From Stropharia rugosoannulata (taxonomy: Eukaryota > Basidiomycota > Agaricomycetes > Agaricales > Strophariaceae), in the NCBI GenBank assembly GCA_028532985.1, contig JANCIK010000001.1, positions 1,612,001 through 1,676,000 of the forward strand: a stretch of 64,000 bases of DNA. Reading direction: 5' to 3'. The translations under genes and the position numbers were made by a program. Shown piece after piece: positions 42,882 to 55,563 of this stretch. The notes beneath the pieces are model-generated. The model was not told where the DNA came from. It ran no database searches and was given only the letters and a program-made list of their open reading frames with translations. Position 1 is the stretch's first letter. The number at the start of each line of letters is the position of its first letter.

Positions 42882-45800
42882 ATGGCCCCCTCAACCAGCG
42901 ATCGCGGAAAGCACCGCAAGGGAAACGCCCTTGCCATCCGCCTCACAGAGTCCGCCGTCTTCCTCCCCATCGACACCTTCGCCCCCGTCCGCCGTCGTTC
43001 GCGCCAGCCAGAGCCCCGCACATCCACTCTGCGCGGTCTGCTCGTGCTCGACCTTGTAAAATCCACAAAGATCAGCAGCATTGATATAGAGCTTACCGCC
43101 GTAACCTCTACTGCCTGGCCCGAAGGTGCCTGTCCTCCTGCTGTGACTTGTTGAACGAGATTGCATCTCTAACACTACAATTTCAGGAGTTGGCGCGCGT
43201 CGCATAGATGTCACCGAGGACCACCAAGTGTTTCGCGCCTCCACGGTATTCTTCAGTGGCAGTAGTCATCCAACGGCTGCTGCTTCGCGACGTACAGCGT
43301 CCATCGGGCCTGGCATCTCGTATGCACGCTTTAACGGGCACGGCTCAAGTCCCGAACCGGATGATGATTCCCTGGACGAACCAGACCTAGACGGATGGAC
43401 AGATTTGCGAAGGCGTTCAGGTCCTGGCGCTGACACCGCGCTGACAATACCTCCGCCATTATCACCTCCGCCTCCATTCGTTGAAGGTAACAGTGCAGGA
43501 GGCCCTAGTCATGGTATTTCTTCAGGCACCCCCAGCGAGATATATGTACGGCCTCCGCTGCAACCACGACAGTCAAGCCGGCGGTTTAGCGTGGATGGAA
43601 ATCACTTCCGCCCGCGACCACTATACGAAACGCGACATGAAGTGCAGGATTTTTACGGCAATCTTAGTCGCAGCGAACTGGAAAGTCTTGCGCCGATACC
43701 GCCATATTCACCTTATCCCCCCGAATCTCCTCTTAGCGTGCCTGCAATGAGCGGTGTTGTGAGTCCCACCACGGGCCCCGCGCAGAGTCTCGAAGAGTTC
43801 AGAAACTCGCTTCATTCAAGCTTGCGTAGCTCGCAGCTACATCTAAGTAAGTACTTCACCTATTATTCCCTGATTTTGTATTTTACGTACTTTAGTTCTG
43901 CGCTTTCTATTGCCCAAACTGCGCTTAATCCTTAATCTCTTTTTGTTATCTTTTCTCCATTTCCGCTTATCGTCCCCTTTCCACCCGTGACGCTGCCTGA
44001 TTCCTCCTATCATTCCCAAACATTTTTAACCCCGCTCTCACCCACACTTCCTTTACCAGCCGAACCGAGCCCAACGGGATCCGCTCTCTCTCTTACATCT
44101 GCATCCGCGTCCGCATCTGCGGAGGGACCAGGCCTGATATCTCGCCAAGTCGGCGCGACTGCCGGTGAGGCGCAAGCGCGAAGTTCACCCACTCCACGAC
44201 ATCGCTCGCTCTCGTCCACCCGCACAAGCGCTGCAAACCGACCATCGCATTCCGGGTCCACTCTCCCTCCAATTCAGGCCCAAGACATCGAGCCGCCCTC
44301 TCCCGCTAGCGCGCCGTTCCATGAACGACATGCGTCTCCAGTTTCTGCACACCGGGAGCCGGACAGGGAACACCGTGGACGCAAACGGTTCAGCTTAACG
44401 GGTTTATTCAAGGCCTCCCATTCTGTTGGTAAAATCCTGCCATCGCGCGAACGCCCACAGGAGACATCGAGTACAGGAAGGGCTTTGTCAGTTGACACAG
44501 ACGCGGAGAGGTTTCCGAGGCGACCAAGCCCAACGGAGCGGGAAAGCAGTGCGTTAGAGGAGATGGACGAAGAGCCAGAAGAGGATTACAGGAGGCACCG
44601 GTCGAAAGAACGAGGCAGGGGTACAATTAGCAGAATCATCAAGGGTAATCTGATTGACGGAGGAAAGGAGAAAGAGGACTGGAAGGAGTTCAAACCTGGT
44701 GGGTACTTCGTTAATGGATATATGTGCCTCTTAACAGTTTTCTATAGGAACGTACTCATATCCAATATCTTTCACAATCCCAGCAGACTCACCGCCGAGC
44801 ATGCGATGCGAGTACGGCTCTGTGGTATGGCAGCTTAAGGCTAACGTTCACCGACCAGGAGCGTTCAAGACTAAGCTTACCGCGACGCGCGAAGTGACCG
44901 TGATCGCATGTCCGACAGAGGAGGATACGGAAGACACTGAAAATATTATTGTCGAGCGCCATTGGGAACAGCAGTTGCAGTACCTCATCGCCGTATCAGG
45001 CCGCAGCTTCTACATTGGGGGCACAATGCCCGTCATGCTCACGCTTATGCCGCTCACAAAGATGAAGATTTACCGGCTCTCGATATACATCGAGGAGCGT
45101 GTTGATTATTATACCAACATGCGGCGCATCGCCCGCACGGACTTGCCTTCGCGCATATGCCTACTCTCAGTCAAAGCTGGGCGTAGTAGTGAGCCCATCC
45201 TACCACTGGATTCAGACAGCCCTGATGCGCTGCGCACTTCTCCACTATTTCCCCTTTTTGACCCACACGCGTCCGACTTGGAGCTCTCAGAAATCGCGTC
45301 CACACTCATGGGACCTGGGCCGTGGACATTCCATCAGAATTTGCAACTGCCGCGCTCGTGCGACGAGTTGCACTTCACGAACAGGAATCGGCGGAGTAAC
45401 ATCGAGGTGACGCATCTGCTCAAGGTCGTAATGCGTGTGCAGCGCGGGGACGACACACACCTAGATCCGAAGACAGGTAAACGCAAGTTGTTTGACATTG
45501 TAGTCCAGACGCCTGTTCTTATCCTCTCGGTAAGTCGATGATATACTTATTCAATCAATGTCATTGTGTTCTCACCGTACTTCTATAGTGTCGGTGCAAC
45601 CCAGAGTGGATGGGCCTTCCCCGTTACGCCGAGGCTCTTGAGGACACAACGCTCATTGTCCCCAGTTGTCCATGCCAGGACGAGCGTACCCGCTTGTTTA
45701 CAGGGCAACCCGCAGGCCCCTTTGGCTCTGGTGCCTTCCTCGAACGTATCACCTCGCGCCGTTCGTCAGACAACGACTCCGCCTGCGGCTCGGGGGGTGA

Positions 45801-45993
45801 AGCTACCGTCGTGCACCCGCGCTCGCCAGCTGCAATACAGCTCGCGAACTACACGGATACTATGCTCCAGTCGAACGAGCTCTTTGAGCGACTCGTTAGT
45901 GGGCAAGAGAGTGTCAACGGCGAGGTACCGCCTGCGTATGCCCCACCACCTGCTGGCCGGGTGCTAGCTGGGACGGGAGTCGGTGTAATATGA
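42882..45993 (+). CDS. Arrestin-related trafficking adaptor (ART family)
   Basis: Exons 42882-43125, 43187-43846, 44060-44698, 44748-45529, 45589-45993 give 909 residues with exact phase. The arrestin N-half is split by a large disordered Ser/Pro insert: LAIRLTESAVFLP ... TLRGLLVLDLVKSTKISSI ... VFRASTVFFSG precede the insert. After it come SYPISFTIPADSPPSM, GSVVWQLKANVHRPG and the C-half (FYIGGTMPVMLTLMPLTKMK, IYRLSIYIEERVDYY, DIVVQTPVLILSC). A PPAY motif near the end and LPRY after CNPEWMG are PY-type sites for WW domains of Rsp5/NEDD4 ubiquitin ligases. ART proteins bring the ligase to plasma-membrane transporters for endocytosis. The 213-base intron (43847-44059) is longer than usual and a multiple of three, and contains an in-frame stop. 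Confidence 0.9.
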
Positions 45994-46977
45994 ATATGGG
46001 CAGCCTGACTCTATTATGCCTCTTTTGATTTTCTAGTGCCGCACCTAGACATGGCTTTGTATGGCTTTTCTTTCGGGTATATGTATTTGTGCAGGTTGGT
46101 TCGGATTCAGTGATTTAAGCGGATGTGTACGACTATTGTAGGGAAACATAATCTAATGATACGGCATATAGCTGTAACTCTCGCGATTGGGTGGACCATT
46201 TCTCTGGCTGCTATTCTTAGAAGGCAATGAAGACTTTGAGATGTAAGTAACCATCACTTTTTTTGTCAAACAATCATTCGCCAATGCTTCATGTAGTTTT
46301 TGGATGCTTCTTCATGAAATTCTTTTCATCCCAATACATTTTATCTGTACTGTCGCCTCCTTTGTTTCCCCGCTATCTCGCGTAGGAGGATGCGACGTGA
46401 CGCTGACAGGAACGATTGATATTTGATTAGGGAGGATCAACAGTTCACACCACATGATCGTTTTTCTTTGATGTACCGTAACGGGTACACTTACTATCAG
46501 ACGCACACCATGGCGAACTTGAATCTGTTTAGGTTGTCAGCACCTCAGTTTGAATATCTGCGACACTTTACTAGACTGGGATTTCCTTGCACCACATCTG
46601 TGGAACGTTCCGGTGACAAAGTTGACGGGAAAGTTTATTAACCTTCATCTAACAACTTTCTGAATATTTGGCTCCTGACTATGCTCCCATGTTCTGTCAT
46701 ATGTTTTTGTTTTTGCTGGCGCCGCCGACCGTTCTTGTGACTTTTCAGCTTCGTCCCCAAGTCTCCCCTGGCTGACACATTTCCCTCTTCTGGACGTTAT
46801 TCAAAATGCTTGAGGGTAATGGTTATATACCTTTTCGACGTCCTGCCTCTGAATTGAAGCCCGGTACATGCATCCCAAGTCAGTAACATGCTTAAACATG
46901 CTTGCTCCGGCCTTCTAATCGAAATCGACGGCCCTGCTCCAACCGTCTGATGTCCATACAATCAGCCATCCCTACGT
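45994..46977. other. Intergenic, arrestin gene 3' side to foldback element
   Basis: AT-rich, no convincing gene. A 72-codon frame at 46423-46641 has no homology I recognise and no splice partner. Confidence 0.5.
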
Positions 46978-47250
46978 TATGGCGTTCGTTTAGTACTTTT
47001 ATTATACGCTATATATATAAGGGTATACCATATATACATAGCCATTTTTTACCCTTTTGCGCTACATTGGGACCATTTTTTTTGACCTCCGAATGTATAG
47101 CTAAACTTTAACTATGTAGCGCAGAAAATGCACAGTATGTAGCGCTACATTGCTTTACGTCATGAACAGCGCTACTTAGGTCAAAGTAGCGCTACTCTCG
47201 CCATTTGGCGCTACATACAGAATCGGGCGCTACTTAGGCTATGTGCGCTA
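46978..47250 (+). repeat. Left terminal inverted repeat
   Basis: 273 bp. The outer part is AT-rich, with an alternating TA tract. The inner part carries eight GCGCTA/TAGCGC copies. Confidence 0.94.
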
Positions 47251-47892
47251 TTCTTTATACTAACTTCCAATTGTATGAGGTCCTAAGGCTCGGTGCCTTG
47301 ACCTTTACAAATTTGCCATCCAGACTTCATAGCAAGGTAGCAACTCCATGGCTCTCCAGAGTCCACGGCCTCAGAGTCACTCAATCCGGACCGAAGGTTG
47401 ACGTTGAACGTTGAACGTTGATCGACTGTGGGAACTCTTCATGGGAACAGGTCAATAACGTGGCCCATCGATAACCGGGCTTCGCGGTTGTTCAACCATC
47501 TTCCACCTCGACGATATCATGCACCCAAGCTCCCACCAGAATTACATATTAACAAAATGTATTGTGTAAACGAAAGTGCTGAATCAGTAAGTATAAATTT
47601 CTAAAGGAATGTGGATGCAGATGATAACTTGGATTACTTGATCAGTATTTTACTCGAGAGGTTCAAGCGTTTAGGGAGTAAGTAGAGACGGTCTCTGTCC
47701 CGATGCACAAGAGATTACGCAAGAATTATTGACCCTCAATGGGGTCAACGGTGGAATGTGTAATCAATGCTTCCGCATGACGAAGGACAACCTTTTCAAC
47801 ACAGTTGATATTTTTGGAAAAGAAAGAAATTGCATACAAGATGGGATTAACGAACTAGTCACTAGTTAGTAGTCTTAGTATTCTTATGGGAT

Positions 47893-48165
47893 TAGCGCAC
47901 ATAGCCTAAGTAGCGCCCGATTCTGTATGTAGCGCCAAATGGCGAGAGTAGCGCTACTTTGACCTAAGTAGCGCTGTTCATGACGTAAAGCAATGTAGCG
48001 CTACATACTGTGCATTTTCTGCGCTACATAGTTAAAGTTTAGCTATACATTCGGAGGTCAAAAAAAATGGTCCCAATGTAGCGCAAAAGGGTAAAAAATG
48101 GCTATGTATATATGGTATACCCTTATATATATAGCGTATAATAAAAGTACTAAACGAACGCCATA
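47893..48165 (-). repeat. Right terminal inverted repeat
   Basis: Reverse complement of 46978-47250, by eye without mismatch, including the 8-base T run and 6-base T run. This suggests a recent origin or active repair between the arms. Confidence 0.94.
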
Positions 48166-48171
48166 CTACGT

Positions 48172-49914
48172 GACATCACTGCACCTCAAGCATATAATCT
48201 TGGTTGTATCACAGTTCCCCAAAACCGACTCCTGCGCCTCACGGGCGGGGCGGCAGATCGGCAGCGCGCAGATTAGCTTAACAAGCTTGTTAAAATCTAT
48301 CATTACTCGGGAACTTGCTTGTGAGTGTTCCCATGTTTGTTTGCATTCGTTCCCAACGCAATGCGTTGTGCTCTTTTCTGTTATGGATGGATAGATGGAT
48401 GTCCTATATTTTTTATACCACATAATGTGGATCATTGTGCATCACCTGGAGTTGGTTCAAGCATTACGTTTTTGTGTCAGCGGTTAACACATCCTGTGCA
48501 TTCATCTCTGGTTAACGGCGGTGGTTGGCTCGTATTTCGAGTTCTGTGAACCCCGAGATAAAATTGAAATCGACCTATTCTGGTGTATTGTCAGCGTATT
48601 ACTCCCTACTGTCTCAAGCAGAAGATGAAATCTATGCTTTTGATTAGTGAAGATTCGAATAAATCTTTCCAGATATATAACCATAGCCTCATACCCTACG
48701 CTCAAGATTGGAAAATCTATCATCATCTCGTCCATTCTTCTTCTAAATCCTTGGTGTATAAGTATCCTGTGCTGACTGTGCAGATGCACTAGTACTACAT
48801 ATCAGTAAGTGAAACTGAAATTGTTACGCGTGATAAAGATACACGGCTTACTTGTCACTGTTCATAATGCACATGCATCGATGGCATGCTTGGTGCTCCA
48901 TGCTGGCCTATGTCGGGGACTCTCAAGCCGGTTGTGTAGACGGGCGCTGCGCAGCAAGATCATATACATTGTGCCACGGAAGATAACCCCGTCAATATTT
49001 GTCTGATACCTGTGTTAACTGTGCCGATACAACTTTTGTTAAGACCGAGAATTATAAAGTTTTCGATGGAAGGATGTAGATGCTGGTCAAATTGTTTGAC
49101 ACATGCAGCATGAATAAATGTGTATCTCACTGATTACTTACCAACATCACTGCCAGTGGAAGTTGAGAGAGCGACGCCGAGCCCCTAGCACACTGAATGT
49201 CAGGTTAGAAACAAATCTCAGCTGCAGAAAATCTTCATATGTCGAATGATTTGTATATTACTAGAAGTTGACCAACGACACGGTTTGGGGTGGTTTGTAG
49301 ATAAACTGTCCACCTATTATTGGCACTTGGTTACAGACTTCACCATTTTGAATGAGAGTTCGTGGTATATCCAATGCAATTCAATTTTTGGCCATTTGCA
49401 TTCAGTGACGAAACATATAAACAGGGGAGAATTAGAGGAGAGTTAGCCTGGGTTAAAACGCAAAAACGGTCTTGATCAGAGTACGGCGCTTAAGTGTACG
49501 TCTAGATAGTATAATCAAGCCTCTTCCCGTACCGATAGATAAATATTATAGCACAAGAATATTAGAGGGTTTCAAAGACCGAATCAAATATAGTAGACAT
49601 CCAAATAACGTAGTAAAGGAGTGTTGCACAACTGCAAGCGCCCACACGATTGCTATCAAGTGATGGATAAACATGAGACGAGGCTCCATTACGCTGAAAA
49701 TGGGGAACGATCAATTAGAGCATCGTTAACTCCTATGTAGAGCTATGAGTGACAAAATCTTTTCAAGGGTGTGCTCAAGTCACCACTGTTTAATGAACAG
49801 GCCATGCCCCTCGTAAAGTCTCGTAGCTAGAACAAAGATGAAATAGTGGGCAAAGGGCCTGCAATTACGGTATATGTAAGGTCTTGTCGATAATGAATGG
49901 GGTGCATCTCTGAA
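48172..49914. other. AT-rich intergenic, no gene seen
   Basis: Short random-looking open frames only. No inverted repeat, tRNA or coding motif is recognised between the foldback element and the 3' end of RER1. Confidence 0.45.
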
Positions 49915-50804
49915 TTATTTTGCACCGTATCGAGCCTTGCCAATGTCGAAAGGTACATACTTGTATTTTATCATGTGCCTGAGGTCAATGCTGTCAAGGG
50001 TAGATCAGAAGGTACAAAGGAGGACGACTTACTGTATCTGTCGACGTAACGTCAAAGCGAACAGGGTGAAGAAATAGACGACAAGGATGGGCCAATACAC
50101 TGGAACGTCAAAGGCTTCGGATGTCGTACAGAGGATGGCAATGATAGTCGCGCGAGTAGCAGAGAGCCTACGCGATGAGCAATGTCAGCTTCAGTTTAAT
50201 ATAGACGGAACATGATCTTGAACGCACCAAAATTGCCATTCAGGTAGCCTCCTCACGAAAGGTCGGAATTCATCATCGCGCGAGGATGGCAATGGGGTAA
50301 CAGGATCTCCTCCTTCCTCAATTTCATCAGCCATAAGGTCATCCTGCAGTGAAGGGTCAAATTTCGGCTGCAGGAAGGCCAATAGGAGATTGAGAAGGTA
50401 GATTGCATGGGCGTCTAATTATGACATATGGATTTAGGGACCTAGATGGTGGATTGAACAGAGAAAACTTACAGCACACTAGATTAATGAAACAATCATA
50501 TGTTAGATTTATATGCATTCGTTGTGACTTCCAGCTGGAACTAACCGATATACCACTAGAATACGTGTCAGAAGACTAGCCTGAGTATCATTGAGCATGA
50601 CCGAGCAAATGCACTCACCCCTTGAGCAAGAACAATCCTCAGGAAGAAGACACATAATAACCCAGCCGTCGACAGCCATCTGTAGAGTGTATGCGGTGTC
50701 CAGCGGTCGAGAATTGCCTGGTATTGGCGTTGTACTTTGGTAAATTGGGCCTGGACGTTCTGGAATGGTGTACTTTCAAGACCTGAGCCAGAGTCGGACA
50801 TCAT
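49915..50804 (-). CDS. RER1: RER1 Golgi-to-ER retrieval receptor, with microexons
   Basis: Exons 50804-50619, 50555-50546, 50478-50473, 50414-50228, 50167-50033, 49978-49915 give 195 residues with exact phase. Rer1 is a four-span membrane protein of the early Golgi that returns ER membrane proteins by COPI vesicles. The joined sequence reads [17 protein letters not shown], then across the microexons [24 protein letters not shown], then [31 protein letters not shown] and [19 protein letters not shown], the family's conserved stretches. Exons 2 and 3 are only 10 and 6 bases. Length fits the family. It is divergent to the Tda10-like kinase, 180 bp apart. Confidence 0.96.
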
Positions 50805-50984
50805 GTTGGGCGTAACGGGCGTAGCGAAGAGAACAGAAGAGAGGTGAGGAGCAGAACGTCGGCGGGCGTCCTGGGTGCTGGTGCCTTAGGAGTGACGACG
50901 TGTAATTTTGCGAACCCGGCTCTGTTGGTCGGAATTTGAATTCGCGATCAACGCTCAGCCGGGCCGCCCCCATGATCTGCAACC
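50805..50984. promoter_or_regulatory. Shared divergent promoter, RER1 / Tda10-like kinase
   Basis: 180 bp between the two start codons must serve both genes. No TATA box is seen. Confidence 0.6.
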
Positions 50985-52002
50985 ATGACCTCCGTCAGAC
51001 TCGTTGCGCAGTACATCCTCGACCATCTGACTCCTCAAAGGCCACTTTTCGTCGCCCTTCAAGGTCCTCAAGGGTCCGGTAAATCATACCTAACGGGAGA
51101 AGTTGCAAAATTTCTTCGGGCATCGCCTCACTCTCTCCGCGTTGTTTCTCTGTCAATTGATGATATCTATTTACCCTATGAAGGCTTGCTATCTCTTGCT
51201 AAATCTAACCCAGATAACATCCTATGGCAAGGCAGAGGACAGCCAGGTACACATGATATTGATCTAGGAGTGCAGACTCTTTCGACATTGAAACGAGGTG
51301 GTACCGTCGAGCTTCCGCGGTTTGACAAAAGCCTACATTCTGGGGCAGGCGATAGATTGCCACTGGATGGTTCGGGCTGCATCGTGACACAGCCTCCCCT
51401 AATCGATGTTGTTATCTTTGAAGGATGGTGTGTCGGGTTCCACTCTATCTCCAAAGAAGATCTTCTATCTCGCTGGGACGACGTTTGGAAAGTACAGCAA
51501 AATTTATTATCTCTTGATGAAAAACAAACAGGACGACTTGTCGACCTGGAGTCTGTCAATGAGAAACTGAAAGAATATGAAAGCATTTGGGACTTCTTTG
51601 ATTGCTTTATCCAGGTAACGGCGATATTTCTGATCAGCGTTCCTTTCTCAGCGTGTCACCTAGCTTAAGTCAAAGCCGCCCCCTTCTCAGATGAAATCGG
51701 AATACGCAGTCGTATACAAATGGCGATTGCAACAGGAGCATCACATGAAAGCTCTCAATGGCGGAAGAGGTATGACAGATAATGATGTAAAGCTGTAAGT
51801 ACCATGCTTAGCCTGAGTTATGGCACCGCCCTTAGAGGGTTCCTTACATGTCAGTTTTGTGGATCGCTATATTCCCGGATACGTCTTCTTTGGAGATAAA
51901 GATAAGACTTCAAGAATGGGGAAATATGGCTTGACTTTATTTCTCGACGAAGATAGGACAGTCACAAATACAGACGTATGTGAGCCGGAAGACGAGGCGT
52001 AG
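50985..52002 (+). CDS. P-loop kinase, Tda10 / D-glycerate 3-kinase type
   Basis: Exons 50985-51614, 51691-51794, 51855-52002 give 293 residues with exact phase. The Walker A loop is GPQGSGKS (residues about 28-35). Downstream are SIDDIYLPYEGL, QGRGQPGTHDIDLG, VIFEGWCVGF (Walker B-like), VYKWRLQQEHHM and, created only by splicing, LFVDRYIPGY. This series matches yeast Tda10 (YGR205W) and plant glycerate kinase, which phosphorylates D-glycerate. The fungal substrate is not established, hence no enzyme name is claimed. The second intron's acceptor (51854) is fixed by the FVDRY motif; the earlier AG at 51834 would break the frame. Confidence 0.9.
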
Positions 52003-54633
52003 ACAAGGCTTCACCTTGTATGAGTGTACAGGCTCGAGGGATTCTTTTCGGAAATTCAATGGTATCAAGTCCCTTTGGATATCAAAACCATAGCTGCTGG
52101 GCCGCCAGTAATTTTGGAATTCAAATCAACGCATCTTGACACGCAAAAACATCCAGTTCACAGCATATAAAAACAAAGGCTCGCTAGTTCTCAATGATTT
52201 GTGGGTCCTTTCAGTACCCATCAATTGCAACACACACGTGTTCGGGTAACCCCTAAATGAAGTATGTTAACATACATCTGTGTTGCACGCAGCATCTGGG
52301 GCCTGATTTGGACCCTACTGCCTTTGAAGGGCATAAAAAGAACGATACTACTTGTCTGGATGTCCTCGGAAAGGGTATTCTTTTTTTAAAAAAATTAACT
52401 CCATAAAGACGATTTTACAATCATCGCCCTCAATGGCCAGTCGAGTCAGAATAAACTCAGCAAATAGTATCCTCTAAAAAAGCTGATGGAAGTTCGAATT
52501 CAAGCTTCGAGAGCTCAGCCGGGATGTGGCACAAGCATCTGCTAGCTTGTGTGCAATAGAATCATGGCCATGTCCGGTTCCCGAGCCACCACATTTCCTC
52601 TCATAGTGGCCGATGTTTCCCAAGTGTTGTTCGTTTAGCCGCAAATGGCACCGGAGTTAGAGAAATATGTTCTTTTTTCTGCTGTCATAGCCAGTCATAC
52701 AGAAAATGTGTTTTTTGATCAACCTCAACGGAAACATTAGGATTGTTGAAGTTGACGTTGAGTTATTGTCTCGCTGAAATACAACTGGATGGCATGGAAG
52801 TTGCAATTGTGAAGTAAAATGTTGGTGAAATGCATACCAGCATATGCATTACGTGGCCTTTCAGTCTGGGATAAATGAAGAAGGCAATTAGACCCGAACG
52901 CTGTGAGAAATTTAAAAAAAGCTTTGTTATGCAGTAAAGTCAATGGCTCTAGGCAAACTGTCCAAATCGCTGAAAGCTGTGCAATAGTCATGCAAGACCA
53001 AAAAAGGCAAGAGCATGGAACAAACACCACGTAACCGATATCCTAAACCGGCAGCAATGATCCGTGTCGGAATCTGAAGAGCCTCGAGGCAGGGGCGTCT
53101 AAATTAATCTTGCTTCCACTTGGTGCATAGTATGGCATCATGGGCCAGTGTGAAGACGAGCAGCTGATGTGGCGCATCTCCCTAATGTCGTGTAGATAAT
53201 AATATTGTCTTCATGATCAACGGGTGGGAATGACCGATGAGTGCGTACTATCATTTTGCGCGTCCCGAATGCATTCTGTCAAGTTGTCTCTTCGCAATGG
53301 AGGATGATGTAAAATTTTGGAGGTAGTACTAACGAAGTAGAGAAAGACCCTCATCATTTGTAGAATGGTAAACTAGTGCATTGTACTTTACTAGTCATAT
53401 TTGAGCAGCTCTAAATGACATATGCGCACACTGAAGCTGATTTATATCGGGCATCAGAGTGAACTGCGACCATCTTCTGAACTGACCGTGACATTCTGAG
53501 ATATACAAACCCATAGAGGAATACGTTGATACAGTCCGACATATGTGGAATTTGAATAATCACAGGAACATCAAGCGAGGTAAGGTTACAATGTGCGTCT
53601 AGTCAATTAGAATGCGTGTAGTATCATTTTAACATGGACCTAAAACATAGAATGAAAGTCGTGAGTGACTGTTCATGATTTGACTGAGGAACTCTCTGGA
53701 GCTCCTTCGGTTTGGGGTATCATTAGGTACCTATTTCGACAGGTACGACTTCTCTTGATTTGACCGCAGTTACATTGACATAATCGTACACCTGTGTGTG
53801 TCACTCGTCGAGTATTAATAATGGCAAGAACCGCTTTTAGGGGCCTCCTTAGGCGAAGATATGACTGCCACAGGGACATTTTACGATGACCAACAAACTG
53901 GCCGATAGCACGGCAAAATTTTTAATAGGGGTCTTGCTGCGTGTTGTTAGTAAGGTTGTACTTCGATTATTTTAATGTGTGTATTTTATGGAGGGAGAGA
54001 GCGCTGACAACAGCGGGTGAATGGGGACGTTGGTAGAAATGCCGGCTAAAGCGGCAAGTGGCAAGCGCGCTTCCGCCAAGCGCCCAAGCCGTAGTGACTC
54101 CCCAAGTCCATCGCCACCCCACGCCGCCTCCTAACGCTTTTTATCTCTTAGCTTGGTTTATGCAATTGAGTTCCAGAGTCAGGGCGCTTAATTTCAGTAG
54201 GGGCGTATTTCTCTATTCTGTTTACACCCACATAGGAGAAGTTCCCGGCAACACAGCGCCGACAGTCATACCAGCTCATTTCTGCGGTGCATTCGGCAAA
54301 TTGCGGTGCAACCCAAGTCAACTTCTCAACTTCACCGCATTGGTGTTAGGAAACATCTCAAGTTTAGTATATAAACTTCTATGTATACCGTTAAGTATCT
54401 ATTCGCTTAATGTTTAAACCTACACAGGTTTACACGCGGTTTCAACTAGCACCGTGTCTGCGTCGGCCTGCAGAATGACGATTATCACCAGGTGCTCAGT
54501 GTGTTCTCACCGTCGGGATTTTCTCAAGCACGGATCGGCTTATCTGATAAAAGATCTTTTTTTCAGTGACTCATACTTCTGTTGATCAACCCTTCTCAGT
54601 CGTCCAGAGCACCAGCAGCACCGATACGCTAGG
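52003..54633. other. 2.6-kb gene-poor intergenic region
   Basis: Both strands hold only short open frames without motifs. No inverted or direct repeat ends, tRNA or coding exons were recognised. It could hold decayed transposon sequence too old to see by eye. Confidence 0.4.
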
Positions 54634-55563
54634 ATGTCGGCCTACGGAGAAATTAAGCGCGCGTACAATGAAGCATCTCTGCCAGCCACGACGTGGAAAG
54701 GACCTGCTGCGGGCAATGCGGGCCACGATGCGTGCATCACCGTCCACCATTTGACGCTGGCGTCTACGCACGCGCTGCCCGGGCTCGTAGAGTACCTGAG
54801 TGCGGTGTTCGCGAAGGAGGTCGCAGACGGGCTGACGTACCCGCAGGAGGGCGACATGCCGCAGTCGACGTTCGAAGCGTACTTTTTCGCCGCCGACGTC
54901 TTCGTCGGACTGGTCGGGCAGGAGTCGCCCGCCGATGTGACGCGGACAGCCACGGCGCACGCGGGCGATCATGACGCTGCGACGGGTGTCATCGAGATAC
55001 AGCGCGGAGGGCGGAAATGGGAGGAGTGTGTCGCGGGCTTCTACTATGTGCGCGCTGGCACATCCCGTCGCGACCAGTTTCTAACGCTTGCACAGATTAA
55101 ACCCAACTATCCTGGCCGCTCTTCTCACGTGCGTCGCACGCGCCCTACGTTCACTCGGGGAACGCTTGCGTGTCGTCAGCATCTCACATACAGTTCCCAT
55201 TAGATCTGCAATGCTGGCTTCGTAGTGCCGCCCACGCAGCGTGGTAATGGATACGGAAGTCTACTCTCCCAGTCATATGTGCATTACGCGCCCAAACTGG
55301 GCTATCAGGCCAGTGTATTCAATCTCGTATATGTCAATAACGCCGCCTCCATCAGGTACTGCTTATTTTCTTTTGTCGTAATTGCGTTGCCTACTCACCA
55401 ATTTACCCATGCTGTCTTCCCTTGCAGATTGTGGGAGAAGCTGGGATTCGTCAAGGCAGGGCGCATACCCCGAGCTGGCCGACTTAGGACCAAAGATGGA
55501 CAAGGTGAAGAATATGTGGACGCTTGGGTCTTCTACAAGAGCTTTATCGACTCACATGCCTGA
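54634..55563 (+). CDS. GNAT-family N-acetyltransferase (Mpr1/Spt10-like)
   Basis: Exons 54634-55047, 55096-55128, 55204-55355, 55428-55563 give 244 residues with exact phase. The acetyl-CoA loop is visible in exon 3: GFVVPPTQRGNGYGSLL (Q/R-x-x-G-x-G). It is followed by NLVYVNNAASIRLWEKLGF, the usual GNAT end in which an Asn precedes the last helix. The N-terminal half resembles the Mpr1-like layout, with FVGLVGQ before the core and IKPNYPGRSSH ahead of motif A. Mpr1 acetylates toxic proline analogues and affects oxidative-stress tolerance; whether that holds here is unknown. Exon 2 is only 33 bases. Confidence 0.88.

Larger units (their letters stand above)
46978..48165. mobile_element. Non-autonomous foldback-type DNA transposon, 273-bp terminal inverted repeats
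   Basis: An 1188-bp element whose termini (46978-47250 and 47893-48165) are 273-bp inverted repeats with no mismatch that I could find, starting TATGGCGTTCG. It is flanked by the direct repeat CTACGT (46972-46977 and 48166-48171). Each arm carries eight GCGCTA/TAGCGC sites, two of them as the palindrome TAGCGCTA. The 642-bp centre has no open frame worth calling, so mobility would need a transposase from elsewhere. If the flanking TA is taken as the duplication instead, the element would be 1184 bp. No known superfamily is recognised. Confidence 0.93.

Noticed and set aside
46978..46979. TA as the target duplication of the foldback element (Tc1/mariner type)
   Set aside because: Possible, but the 6-bp repeat CTACGT lies exactly outside the TA on both sides, which chance would rarely produce, so the 6-bp reading is preferred.
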